From JAGVSR01 sp964589785 (GTDB lineage Bacteria > Pseudomonadota > Alphaproteobacteria > Rhizobiales > Hyphomicrobiaceae): 64,000 bases of DNA. The stretch spans positions 248,001-312,000 of the forward strand of contig CAZPUQ010000002.1 in the NCBI GenBank assembly GCA_964589785.1, read 5' to 3'. The translations under genes and the position numbers were made by a program. Position 1 is the stretch's first letter, and every line of letters begins with the position of its first letter. The notes under the pieces were generated by a model, which was given only the letters and a program-made list of their open reading frames with translations, did not search any database and was not told where the DNA came from. Shown one piece after another: positions 27,561 through 35,969 of the stretch.

Positions 27561-27586
27561 AAAGGGCCGCGCGAGCGGCCCTTTTC
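27561..27586 (+). terminator. Rho-independent terminator
   Basis: A 10-bp stem AAAGGGCCGC (27561-27570) / GCGGCCCTTT (27575-27584) with a GCGA tetraloop and a T-run, 13 bp after the membrane protein stop. Confidence 0.9.
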
Positions 27587-27608
27587 ATTTGCACCGACGC
27601 ATCGATCG

Positions 27609-27645
27609 AAGGGGCGCAAGCGGGACTTGCGTCCCTTTGCTTTTG
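27609..27645. terminator. second stem-loop downstream of the terminator
   Basis: AAGGGGCGCAAG (27609-27620) pairs with CTTGCGTCCCTT (one G-T wobble) across a 5-nt loop and is followed by TTTGCTTTT. It may be a back-up terminator. The rest of the 387-bp gap up to 27934 is AT-richer near 27780-27890, a likely promoter for the next gene. Confidence 0.6.
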
Positions 27646-27934
27646 GCCGCTCCGCGCCCTTTTCTCCTCGGCCGCTCCGCGGTCCTGTCATCCGCGGCAC
27701 GGCGCTGAATGTGGCGCAAATGCTGCCGTTCCACAAACAAGCGTCCCGATTTCGGTCAATCGAATTGCTGAATGCGGCAAAGCCAAGAGATTGGCGCAAC
27801 AATTCGTTGACCAGCGAAAACCAATTCAGCGTTCGGATTGGCGATCCTTAAAATTGTACGTTCGCCGGTAGGCTTTCTCAAAAAGATCGCAGGCAATGTC
27901 GGCCCACGTTCGCTCAAGTATTGGGAGCTTTGCC

Positions 27935-29509
27935 ATGTCCTCCAAGCCGGCCTCCGGCCTCAACGCCTTCCTGCATGAGAAGCGCGGTAACGTCGCCATT
28001 CTCTTCGGTCTCGGCATGATCCCCATCGTGGGCGCAATCGGCGCCGCGGTGGATTACGGCCGCGTCTATCGTTTGAAAACGCAGCTCCAGATCGTCGCCG
28101 ACGCGGCGACCTCGGCGGGCCTCACGGAGTATCGCGCCACCGGCGATCTCGAAAAGGGCCAGCAGCGGCTGCTCGCCTACATCGACGAGGGCCTCGAGAA
28201 GGACGGCATGTTCCGCGCCCGCGAGATCGAGGACGGCAACAGCGGCGGCGGCCGTATCGTGCACGTCGATTCCTCGTCGATCGATCCGGCGACCTCCACC
28301 GTCCGGCCCGTTCTGTCGACCAGCATCGAGACGCCGTTCCTGAGCTTCCTCGGCACCGAGGAGGTGGAGGTCAGCGTGTTCACGAAGGGCGGGCTGGCGA
28401 CGAAGAACGAGCACGGCACGAAGGCCCTGGAGCTGTCGCTCATGCTCGACGTGTCCGGCTCGATGGCCGGTCAGAAGATCATCGACATGAAGGACGCCGC
28501 GGCCGACTTCCTCGACATCGTGATGCCGGACGACCTGGCGGCGAACAACCGCCGCGTCGGCGTCGTGCCGTTCTCCGATCGCGTCAACGTCGGCGACTAT
28601 GCCGCGGCCGCGACCGGCTACGCCGCGACCGCGCAGATCCAGACGGGGTCCAACACGACCTACACGCTGAGCACGACGAGTTTCAGCTGGATGAGCCTGT
28701 CGAACTGCGCTGACCGCGTCCGCGAGGCGACGGCCTATGAGCACTATACCAACTCGCAGGCGCAGCAGTTCTGCAACAACAACTACACGACGCGCGTCCG
28801 CAAGAACAAGACCGAGTACTCGACGCCCGCACTCAAGGAGACCGAGGTTCCGGTCTATGCGACGCGCAAGCTCAGGACGTGCGTGACGGAGCGGCAGGGC
28901 TCGCATGCCTACCGCGATACGGCGCCGCGCGACGGCCGCTACGTCGGCGTCTATTCGCCGGGCAGCAGCCTTGCCAGCCAGTACAGCTCGTCGGGCGGTT
29001 GCAACCTGCCGCAGATCAAGACGCTGACGACCAACAAGCAGTCGCTGAAGGACCACATTGCGACGTTCGGCACCTACGGCGCCACGGCCGGCCATGTCGG
29101 CACGGCCTGGAGCTGGTACATGCTGTCGCCGGAATGGAACGGCTTCTGGGGTACGGGCGTGGAGGATGTCGCGAGCTACGGCGATCCGGACACGATCAAG
29201 GCGGCCGTGCTCATGACGGACGGCGAGTACAACTCCTCCTGGGCGTCGGCGAGCGCGATCGATCAGGCTCTCGCCCTCTGCAAGGCGATGAAGGACGAGG
29301 GCGTCACCGTCTACACGATCGGCTTCGACATCTCCACGAACGAGAACGATCCGGCCCGCAAGACGCTGAAGCAGTGCGCTTCGCCCGGGAAGTACTACTT
29401 CCCCTACAACGGCGAAGCCCTGCGCCAGGCCTTCAACGAGATCGGCAACTCGCTCGTCACGATCGTCACCCGCAGCAGCGACGACCAGACGGTGCTGATC
29501 AGCGAATAA
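27935..29509 (+). CDS. TadG-like pilus assembly protein with von Willebrand factor A domain (second copy)
   Basis: A 524-residue protein with an N-terminal TadE/G-type segment (EKRGNVAILFGLGMIPIVGAIGAAVDYGRVYRLKTQLQ), an extracytoplasmic domain, and a VWA domain from about residue 170 (LSLMLDVSGSMAGQK, intact DxSxS) to KAAVLMTDGEYNSSW and YTIGFDIS. GGGAG 7-8 nt before ATG 27935 decides the start over the upstream ATG 27896. Like the copy at 2287 it is outside any tad cluster. The pair share domain order but only moderate similarity. Confidence 0.87.
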   Translation: MSSKPASGLNAFLHEKRGNVAILFGLGMIPIVGAIGAAVDYGRVYRLKTQLQIVADAATSAGLTEYRATGDLEKGQQRLLAYIDEGLEKDGMFRAREIEDGNSGGGRIVHVDSSSIDPATSTVRPVLSTSIETPFLSFLGTEEVEVSVFTKGGLATKNEHGTKALELSLMLDVSGSMAGQKIIDMKDAAADFLDIVMPDDLAANNRRVGVVPFSDRVNVGDYAAAATGYAATAQIQTGSNTTYTLSTTSFSWMSLSNCADRVREATAYEHYTNSQAQQFCNNNYTTRVRKNKTEYSTPALKETEVPVYATRKLRTCVTERQGSHAYRDTAPRDGRYVGVYSPGSSLASQYSSSGGCNLPQIKTLTTNKQSLKDHIATFGTYGATAGHVGTAWSWYMLSPEWNGFWGTGVEDVASYGDPDTIKAAVLMTDGEYNSSWASASAIDQALALCKAMKDEGVTVYTIGFDISTNENDPARKTLKQCASPGKYYFPYNGEALRQAFNEIGNSLVTIVTRSSDDQTVLISE

Positions 29510-29541
29510 CGGACCCCGCCGACAAAGAGAAGAGCACGGGT

Positions 29542-29566
29542 GGCGGCGCCTCAAAAAGGCGCCGCC
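29542..29566. terminator. strong hairpin between convergent genes
   Basis: GGCGGCGCC (29542-29550) and GGCGCCGCC (29558-29566) form a perfect 9-bp stem with a 7-nt loop TCAAAAA. There is no U-run on the plus side, so it may block 3'-exonuclease or act weakly as a terminator for the convergent genes. Confidence 0.5.
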
Positions 29567-29589
29567 ATCGCGCTTTCAGGACCTCCGGT

Positions 29590-31686
29590 CTAGGCTGGGG
29601 CCGCGCCGGTCAGCCCGGCGATTTTCAGGGCGAAGGCGAAATCGCGCGCGGCTTCCTTGAGCCGCTCGAAGCGGCCCGAGGCGCCGCCGTGGCCTGCGCC
29701 CATGTTGATCTTCAAGAGCAGGAGCTTGTCGCCGGTGCTGTGGCGGCGCAGCTTCGCAACCCACTTGGCGGGCTCCCAGTAGGTCACGCGCGGATCCGTC
29801 AGCCCGCCCGTCGCCAGGATGTGAGGATAGGCGTTGGCCGTCACGTTGTCGTAGGGCGAGTAGGCGCGGATGGTGGCGAAATCCTCCGCGCTCTCGATCG
29901 GATTGCCCCACTCGGGCCATTCCGGCGGCGTCAGCGGCAGATCCTTGTCGAGCATCGTGTTCAGCACGTCGACGAAGGGCACGTCGGCGATGATGCCGAG
30001 GAACAGGTCGGGCGCGATGTTGGCGACGGCGCCCATCAGCATGCCGCCGGCCGAGCCGCCGTTGGCGACGATGCGGCCGCGGCGGGTCAGGCCTTCGGCG
30101 GCGAGCATCTCGCCGGCGGCGATGAAATCCGTGAAGGTGTTGACCTTCTTCGGCCCCTTGCCCTCCGTGTACCAGCGGTAGCCCTTGTCCTTGCCGCCGC
30201 GGACGTGCGCCAGCGCGAAGATGAAGCCACGGTCGACGAGCGACAGGCGGCCTGCCGAAAACGAGGCCGGCATGGAGATGCCGTAGGATCCGTAGCCGTA
30301 GAGGTACAGCGGCGCTGTGCCGTCGAGCGGCGTCGACTTGCGATAAAGGAGCGAGACGGGAACGCGCTCGCCGTCGGCGGCGACGGCGAACAGCCGGCGG
30401 GTCACGTAGTCGTCGGGGTTGTGGCCGGAGGGGATCTCCTGCCGCTTCCTCAAGACGCGCGTGCGCGTCGCCATGTCGTAGTCGTAGGTCTCGACCGGCG
30501 TCGTCATCGACGAGTAGGTGAACCTGAGGTTCGAGGTGTGGAACTCGTAGCCGCCCGCGATGCCGAGGGAGTAGGCCTCCTCCGCGAACGCAATGGCATG
30601 CTCGTTCCCGTCGGCGATGCGGCGCACGACGATGCGCGGCAGGCTGTCCTCGCGTTCGAGGCGGACGATGTGATGCTCCGTCACCGCCGTCTCGATGATG
30701 AGCCGGCCGGGGCGGTGGGGCACGATCTCGCGCCAGTTCTCCAGCCGCGGGTCGGCGACGGGCGCCTCGACGATGCGGAAATCCTCCGCGTCGCCGGAAT
30801 TGGTCGTGATGATGAAGCGCTCGCCGTGGTGCTCGACGTCGTACTCGTGGCCGCGCGCGCGGGGAACGATCAGGCGCGGCTTCGCGGCGGGGTCGTTCGC
30901 ATCGAGGACGTGGAACTCGCTCGTCTGGTGGTCGTGGGCGTTGATGAGCACGAAGGCGCGCGACTGCGTGTGCCCGAGGGCAAGAAAGAAACTCTCGTCG
31001 GCTTCCTCGTAGACGAGCTCATCCGTGCTGAGGGGCCGTCCGACGGTGTGCCGCCAGACGGCGCGCGGGCGATGATTGGCATCGACGCGGATATAGTAGA
31101 GCGTGCGGCTGTCGGCGCCCCAGACGACGTCGCCGCGCGTGTCCTCGATGACATCGGCGAGATCGGCGCCGGTGGCGGTGTCGCGGATGCGGACGGTGTA
31201 GAGCTCCGAGCCCTTGTCGTCCGTCGCAAACGCGACGAGGCGGTGATCGGGGCTGTGCGAGGAACAGCCGAGGTCCCAGTAGGTCTTGCCGGCGGCCTCC
31301 GCGTTGCCGTCGATGAGGATCGCCTCCTCGCCGCCGCCGCGTGGACGCCGGCCGAGCCGCGGATACTGCCCGCCGGTCGCAAAGCTCGAGAAGTACTCGT
31401 ACGGCCCGTCGGGACTGGGCACCGTCCGGTCATCCGGCTTGAGGCGGGCCTTCATCTCCTCGAACAGCGTCTTCTGCAGATCGGCCGTGTCGGAGAGGGC
31501 CGCATCCGCATAGGCGTTCTCGGCCTCGAGGTACGCACGGATCTCGGGCTCCAGCGCCGAGGGGTTGCGCATGACCTCCTGCCAGTTGCCGGCGCGCAGC
31601 CAGTGGAACGGGTCGTCGAGCGTGACGCCGTGCCAGGTCGTCCGATGGGGCTTCAGGGTGGCGAGAGGAGGGAGCGCAAGCGTCAC
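29590..31686 (-). CDS. ptrB: prolyl oligopeptidase family serine peptidase, oligopeptidase B type
   Basis: A 698-residue S9A peptidase that cuts short peptides after basic residues in the cytoplasm or periplasm. The N-terminal seven-bladed propeller (from TTWHGVTLDDPFHWLRAGNW) is followed by the alpha/beta hydrolase domain. The nucleophile lies in GGSAGGMLMG (Ser at about residue 544) and the catalytic His in GAGHGGASGR near the C-terminus; the ARGGKDKGYRWYTEGKG-like stretch is typical of PtrB. GTG 31686 is chosen, with GAGG upstream. Longer in-frame starts exist but add low-complexity sequence. Confidence 0.93.
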   Translation of the reverse strand: MTLALPPLATLKPHRTTWHGVTLDDPFHWLRAGNWQEVMRNPSALEPEIRAYLEAENAYADAALSDTADLQKTLFEEMKARLKPDDRTVPSPDGPYEYFSSFATGGQYPRLGRRPRGGGEEAILIDGNAEAAGKTYWDLGCSSHSPDHRLVAFATDDKGSELYTVRIRDTATGADLADVIEDTRGDVVWGADSRTLYYIRVDANHRPRAVWRHTVGRPLSTDELVYEEADESFFLALGHTQSRAFVLINAHDHQTSEFHVLDANDPAAKPRLIVPRARGHEYDVEHHGERFIITTNSGDAEDFRIVEAPVADPRLENWREIVPHRPGRLIIETAVTEHHIVRLEREDSLPRIVVRRIADGNEHAIAFAEEAYSLGIAGGYEFHTSNLRFTYSSMTTPVETYDYDMATRTRVLRKRQEIPSGHNPDDYVTRRLFAVAADGERVPVSLLYRKSTPLDGTAPLYLYGYGSYGISMPASFSAGRLSLVDRGFIFALAHVRGGKDKGYRWYTEGKGPKKVNTFTDFIAAGEMLAAEGLTRRGRIVANGGSAGGMLMGAVANIAPDLFLGIIADVPFVDVLNTMLDKDLPLTPPEWPEWGNPIESAEDFATIRAYSPYDNVTANAYPHILATGGLTDPRVTYWEPAKWVAKLRRHSTGDKLLLLKINMGAGHGGASGRFERLKEAARDFAFALKIAGLTGAAPA

Positions 31687-31976
31687 GGGTGCCTCGAATG
31701 CTGGGAGCGGCCGGCGGGGCCGGAGTGGCCGGAGAGCCAGCGCGTGTCCTAGCGGTTCGTGGGGCCGCAGGCCAGCGACGGCGCGCGCGCCGGTCCGGAT
31801 AGGATCGTCCGCCAACCCACCAAGGCCCGCGCAATCAAGTGTGGGCTCGGGTCGAGTTATCCAAGTTTAGTTTTTCGCCAGTGCTTGTGATCTGCAAGGC
31901 TGGCCAAGCATAGCCTTGACATGAATACTTGGCTTCGTCAGGGTTTTTCGACGAGCGCAGAGGCGAGGGCCATGAA

Positions 31977-32387
31977 ATGGATGATGCAAGCCAGCCAGGA
32001 TTGGTCGAGCTGACGGCGCGCATTGTATCGGCTTTCGTCAGCAAGAATACGCTGTCGGCCAGCGAGCTGCCGCAGCTCATCAGCGATACGCATGCCGCGC
32101 TGACCCGCGTCACGGGGAACGCGCCGCCGCCCGAGCGCGACGAGCTGAAGCCCAAGGTTCCGGTCAAGCGGTCCGTGATGCCCGACCACATCGTGTGCCT
32201 GGAGGACGGCAAGAAGTTCAAGTCCCTGAAGCGGCATCTGCGGACGCACTACAATCTCTCGCCGGAGGAATACCGCGAGAAGTGGAGCCTGCCGCCGGAC
32301 TATCCGATGGTCGCTCCGAACTATGCCCGCGCCCGCTCCGACCTCGCGAAGAAGATGGGCCTCGGGACGCGCCGCGAGAAGGACTGA
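31977..32387 (+). CDS. mucR: MucR/Ros family transcriptional regulator
   Basis: A 136-residue Ros/MucR zinc-finger DNA-binding protein. The N-terminal half is the oligomerisation region (ELTARIVSAFVSKNTLSASELPQLISDTHAAL). The zinc-finger core is VCLEDGKKFKSLKRHLRTHYNL (Cys and His ligands), followed by SPEEYREKWSLPPDYPMVAPNYA. MucR proteins bind AT-rich promoters and control surface polysaccharide, motility and cell-cycle genes in Hyphomicrobiales. GAGGG 7 nt before ATG 31977 decides the start. The 290-bp upstream gap is the likely autoregulated promoter region; nothing else is visible in it. Confidence 0.94.
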   Translation: MDDASQPGLVELTARIVSAFVSKNTLSASELPQLISDTHAALTRVTGNAPPPERDELKPKVPVKRSVMPDHIVCLEDGKKFKSLKRHLRTHYNLSPEEYREKWSLPPDYPMVAPNYARARSDLAKKMGLGTRREKD

Positions 32388-32391
32388 CGCC

Positions 32392-32706
32392 TCATTCGCG
32401 GCCGGGTCGATCGGTGTGAGCGCACGCCACGCGCTCGGCCCGGTAGGCCGCAAGCAGCTGGGCATGGCGGCCGAGATCGTAGCTCCAGTGACCGGCAAGG
32501 CCGCGCCGCCGCTCGGCGCGCAAAGCTCGCCGCAGGAGGGCCGCCACGCGGGCGCGTCCGGCCGCGCTTTCGTCGGCGATCTCGTGCGGCCAGAGCGGCA
32601 GGAGCCGCATGAGCTCGCGCTGGCGCCGGGCGGGATCGGCGGCGCCGGCCGGACCGGAGCGGGCGGGCGGCGGCGATGGCGTCGCGGGGATTGGGTGAGC
32701 GGGCAT
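32392..32706 (-). CDS. conserved hypothetical protein, Arg-rich
   Basis: A 104-residue protein of no known function. A Pro-rich N-terminus leads into ELMRLLPLWPHEIADESAAGRARVAALLRRALRAERRRGLAGHWSYDLGRHAQLLAAYRAE. That core is a well-formed helical pattern I believe to be conserved in Hyphomicrobiales. It converges tail-to-tail with mucR (5-bp gap). It is followed upstream by a long repeat array. Confidence 0.6.
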   Translation of the reverse strand: MPAHPIPATPSPPPARSGPAGAADPARRQRELMRLLPLWPHEIADESAAGRARVAALLRRALRAERRRGLAGHWSYDLGRHAQLLAAYRAERVACAHTDRPGRE

Positions 32707-32796
32707 TGCGGCGGTTTCTCTCTGTTACGAGGGAAGCCTGCCACGCGGCGCGCGGGCGGGGATTGCCGGACCACCGCGTCGCCCTCGAGCGCGACT

Positions 32797-33391
32797 TGCG
32801 CGGTCCTTGCCTCCCCTTGACGTCATCCCGGCGCAGGCCGGGGTCCGCGCGAGCCACTTCGCATTCGCTCCATCTGAGGCATGCGCAGGCCCCCGCCTCC
32901 GCGAGGGTGACGGTGTGGAGGGTGCGGTGCGCGCCTCCGCCCAACGTCATTCCCGGCCAGCGGAATTGCGCGGTCCTTGCCTCCCCCGTGACGTCATCCC
33001 GGCGCAGGCCGGAATCCGCGCGAGCCACTTCGCATTCGCTCCATCTGAGGCTTGCGCAGGCCCCCGCCTCCGCGGGGGTGACGGTGTGGAGAGAGCGGTG
33101 CGTGCCTCCCCCCTGACGTCATCCCGGCGCAGGCCGGGATCCGCGCAAGCTCCTTCGGATGCGCTCCATCCGATGCTTGCGCAGGCCCCCGCCTTCGCGG
33201 GGGTGACGGTGTGGAGGGTGCGGTGCGCGCCTCCGCCCAACGTCATTCCCGGCCAACGGAATTGCGCGGTCCTTGCCTCCCCCTGACGTCATCCCGGCGC
33301 AGGCCGGGATCCGCGCGAGCCACCTCGGATGCGCTCCATCCGATTGCTTGCGCAGCCCCCCGCCTTCGCGGGGGTGACGGTGTGGTGCGTC
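32797..33391. repeat. array of alternating intergenic palindromic repeats
   Basis: Four copies of a module opening CGTCATCCCGGCGCAGGCCG start at 32821, 32992, 33117 and 33287. Each contains AGGCCCCCGCCT..CGCGGGGGTG about 75 bp later. Three copies of a second module, ACGTCATTCCCGGCCA followed by GGAATTGCGCGGTCCTTGC, alternate with them (the unit between copies 2 and 3 is missing). Spacings are 171, 125 and 170 bp. The array fills the 817-bp gap between the hypothetical gene and the DnaA-domain gene. Each unit folds into hairpins. Confidence 0.85.
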
Positions 33392-33523
33392 CGTGCCGGG
33401 CGGACCGGAAAAGATTTCCATTTATCCCCGCGGTTCACCCCTCGCCTATCAAGCTCTCCAGGCTGCCGTTGCGATCGCCGTACACTCGCGGCCTCGACTG
33501 CGGTCTTGCGCGAGGTGGCTTCG

Positions 33524-33949
33524 ATGTGCCGGCCGGTCCCTGACACCCTGACGCTCCAGCCCCCGCTTGCGGGTCTCGCCGGTCGCGACGGTGAGGCGCG
33601 GCGTCTCAGGGCCATCGTGGAGGCGAGCGTGGGGCCGGTGTTCGGCGTCTCCGAAACCGATCTCGGCGCGACGACGCGCGGCCGGGCGCGGACGGCGTTT
33701 GCGCGGCAGATCGCGATGTATCTGAGCCACGTCGTCTGCGGCCGGACGCTCACCGATGTCGGGCGTCTGTTCGCGCGCGACCGCACGACCGTCGCGCATG
33801 CCTGTGCCCACATCGAGGATCGCCGCGACGATCCGCGCTTCGATCGCACTCTCGATCTGCTCGAGGCGATCGTGCGCTGGCGGCTCGGCGGCGGCGTGCG
33901 GGCGGGCGCAGCGAGCGGACTTGCACCCGGAACCGGGGCGGAGAGGTAA
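33524..33949 (+). CDS. orphan DnaA domain IV-like helix-turn-helix protein
   Basis: A 141-residue protein whose core (RTAFARQIAMYLSHVVCGRTLTDVGRLFARDRTTVAHACAHIED) matches DnaA domain IV, the DnaA-box-binding helix-turn-helix. The GRDHTTV hallmark is changed to ARDRTTV. It lacks the AAA+ ATPase and domain I, so it cannot be an initiator on its own. Related short proteins in Hyphomicrobiales are thought to be DNA-binding regulators. GAGGTGG 5 nt before ATG 33524 supports the start. It is 5 bp upstream of the DUF6456 gene, so cotranscribed. Confidence 0.82.
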   Translation: MCRPVPDTLTLQPPLAGLAGRDGEARRLRAIVEASVGPVFGVSETDLGATTRGRARTAFARQIAMYLSHVVCGRTLTDVGRLFARDRTTVAHACAHIEDRRDDPRFDRTLDLLEAIVRWRLGGGVRAGAASGLAPGTGAER

Positions 33950-33954
33950 GCGCC

Positions 33955-34800
33955 ATGGCGCGGGATGGGGCCGGTCCGGACGAGGCGACCACGGGCGGCG
34001 AGCTCACGCTCGAACAGGCGCTGCGCCGCCTGGCGCAAAAAGGCAGCGTCGTTCGCGTGGCCCGCGCAACGGACGGGCGCCTGCCACCGCGGCTCGCGCT
34101 CCTGCGGCAGGGACGCGATGCCGGCTGCATCGCCCGCGCCGTATTCGAGCAGGCCTACCGCGCCGCTCTCGTGGAGGAGATGCCGGGCGGCGAGACGTGG
34201 GGCCTCTCGGCACGGGGACGCATGGCCGTCCGCCGGCTTCTGGCCGGCGGAACGGCCCGTGCCGTGACCGAGCCGACCGCGTCGAAGCCCGGCTGCAATG
34301 CGGACGAAAGCCCGCTCGCGTGGCTGCGCCGCCGCAAGGGCAAGACCGGGACGGCCCTCATCACCGAGGAGGAGTTTGCGGCCGGCGAGCGGCTGAGGGC
34401 TGATTTCACCTTCGCGCAGATGGGGCCTCGCGTCACCGCCAACTGGTCGGCGGCGCTCAGCGCCGCATCGGGCAGCCGGCGCGGCGCGCCCGGCGCCGGC
34501 GTGGAGATCGCCGACGGCGTGCTGGCGGCCGGCGAACGCGTCAGGCGGGCGCTCGGCGCCGTCGGACCGGAGCTGTCGGGAATCCTTATCGACGTGTGCT
34601 GTCACCTCAAGGGGCTTGAGGACCTGGAGCGCAGCGCCGGCTGGCCGCAGCGGTCGGCCAAGGTCGTCCTGCAGCTGGCGCTGGTGCGGCTCGCGCGGCA
34701 CTATGGAATCCGGAGCGATCGCGACGGCGAGAGCCGCTCTGGCCCTATGCCGCGTCACTGGGGAGCTCCGGACTACCGGCCGGCCATCGAGTCCGATTGA
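33955..34800 (+). CDS. DUF6456 domain protein
   Basis: A 281-residue protein. An N-terminal helical, possibly winged-helix segment (LTLEQALRRLAQKGSVVRVARATDG...) leads to the DUF6456 core at about 120-260: ESPLAWLRRRKGKTG, FAAGERLRADFTFAQMGPRVTANWSAAL, and ILIDVCCHLKGLEDLERSAGWPQRSAKVVLQLALVRLARHYG, a pattern like a phage-repressor or RinA-type helix-turn-helix region. The role is unknown; pairing with the orphan DnaA-domain gene 5 bp upstream suggests a joint DNA-related function. Its 3' end overlaps sufE by 28 bp on opposite strands. Confidence 0.8.
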   Translation: MARDGAGPDEATTGGELTLEQALRRLAQKGSVVRVARATDGRLPPRLALLRQGRDAGCIARAVFEQAYRAALVEEMPGGETWGLSARGRMAVRRLLAGGTARAVTEPTASKPGCNADESPLAWLRRRKGKTGTALITEEEFAAGERLRADFTFAQMGPRVTANWSAALSAASGSRRGAPGAGVEIADGVLAAGERVRRALGAVGPELSGILIDVCCHLKGLEDLERSAGWPQRSAKVVLQLALVRLARHYGIRSDRDGESRSGPMPRHWGAPDYRPAIESD

Positions 34801-35219
34801 GCCATGGCGTCCTGCGCCTCGGCCCGGATGCGGGCAACCATGGAGGCGAGCCCGTTGGAGCGCTGCGGCGTCAGATGGTCCTTGAGGCCGAGGGCGGCGA
34901 AATCCGCCAGCGCGTCGTGGGCCGCAATCATGTCGGTCGGCTTGTCCTGGTAGATGGCGAGCAGGATCGCCACCAGGCCGCGCACGATGTGGGCGTCGCT
35001 GTCGCCCACGATGTGCATGAGCGGCGGCTTGCCCGCGCCTTGCGGGGTCAGCGTCGTGACGAGCCACACCTGGCTGACGCAGCCGCGCACCTTGTTGGCC
35101 TCGGTCTTCTGCGCGTCGGGCAGGTCGGGCAGCGCGCGGCCGAGCTCGATGACGTACCGGTAGCGATCCTCCCAGTCGTCGATCAGCTCGAAGTTTTCCT
35201 TAAGCTCCGCAAACGTCAT
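34773..35219 (-). CDS. sufE: SufE family sulfur-acceptor protein
   Basis: A 148-residue SufE protein, which accepts persulfide sulfur from the cysteine desulfurase SufS for Fe-S cluster assembly. The acceptor Cys is C47 in NKVRGCVSQVW. The opening FAELKENFELIDDWEDRYRYVIELG is standard. The gene is isolated from any suf cluster here. Its last 28 bp overlap the 3' end of the DUF6456 gene, in convergent orientation. Confidence 0.93.
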   Translation of the reverse strand: MTFAELKENFELIDDWEDRYRYVIELGRALPDLPDAQKTEANKVRGCVSQVWLVTTLTPQGAGKPPLMHIVGDSDAHIVRGLVAILLAIYQDKPTDMIAAHDALADFAALGLKDHLTPQRSNGLASMVARIRAEAQDAMAQSDSMAGR

Positions 35220-35350
35220 CCAAGATCCTGCCGCACCACGGTTGGCGCCGGTGCCATGAGCTAGGACTTAGTCGCTTTAGGCCGCGTTTTGCAAGGTCCG
35301 GCGGGGTTGGGCATCGCGATCGGACGCATCGACGCCCGATGACGGCCGCC

Positions 35351-35722
35351 TCAAGGGCGCCGCTGCGGGGCGCCGCGCCAGCCAGGCTCAAGGTCGCGGG
35401 CCGTCAGCGTGCCGCGCGCCGCCTCGGCGGCGGCGACGGGATCGTGCCGATCGGGCGTGCTTGCCGTCTCGATGCCGGCGGTCTCGAGCACATGCGTCAT
35501 GGCGACGTCGTAGGCGACGCCGGCTGCGAACTGGGCCTTGGACTTGAAGATGTCCCACGCCACGCCGGCGTTCTCGCACGTCTTCGCGTTGCGGTCGCAG
35601 AACGTGACCGTCCAGTGGGCGGCATCGATCGCGGTCTGCTGCAGCCGCTCCTGTTGCGCCCGATCCGAGGGAAGGAGCGCAATGACGGCGGCGGCAACGA
35701 GCGCGGTTCGTACGAGGGCCAT
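35351..35722 (-). CDS. DUF5330 family exported protein
   Basis: A 123-residue small exported protein with an N-terminal hydrophobic segment (ALVRTALVAAAVIALLPS). The body contains the DUF5330 pattern (AIDAAHWTVTFCDRNAKTCENAGVAWDIFKSKAQFAAGVAYDVA) with two Cys that could form a disulfide. Function unknown; the family is restricted to Hyphomicrobiales. It is monocistronic, divergent from the peptidoglycan-binding protein gene at 35970 across 247 bp. Confidence 0.75.
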   Translation of the reverse strand: MALVRTALVAAAVIALLPSDRAQQERLQQTAIDAAHWTVTFCDRNAKTCENAGVAWDIFKSKAQFAAGVAYDVAMTHVLETAGIETASTPDRHDPVAAAEAARGTLTARDLEPGWRGAPQRRP

Positions 35723-35969
35723 GGAGTTCAGACCTGGGGCGACGGCGAGAGGAGATGTCCCACGGCTCTCAATCTACCTCAGTCCGGTCAACGAAGTCGA
35801 AGGCAAGGCCCGACGATTTGATTAGAGTTTTATGTTTCCGGCTGCGGACAAGCGGCGGGGGCCATGCCGCCGCGGTTAACGAGGTCTTAACGCCGGATTC
35901 CGATACTGGGCTTCCCGATCCTCGGCATCGAGCGTGGACCAGGCAGGAAAGGGCCGGCAGGAACAGATT

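Noticed and set aside
32821..33391. Regularly spaced repeats, considered as a CRISPR array
   Set aside because: The intervals of 125-171 bp are themselves repetitive, so there are no unique spacers of CRISPR size.
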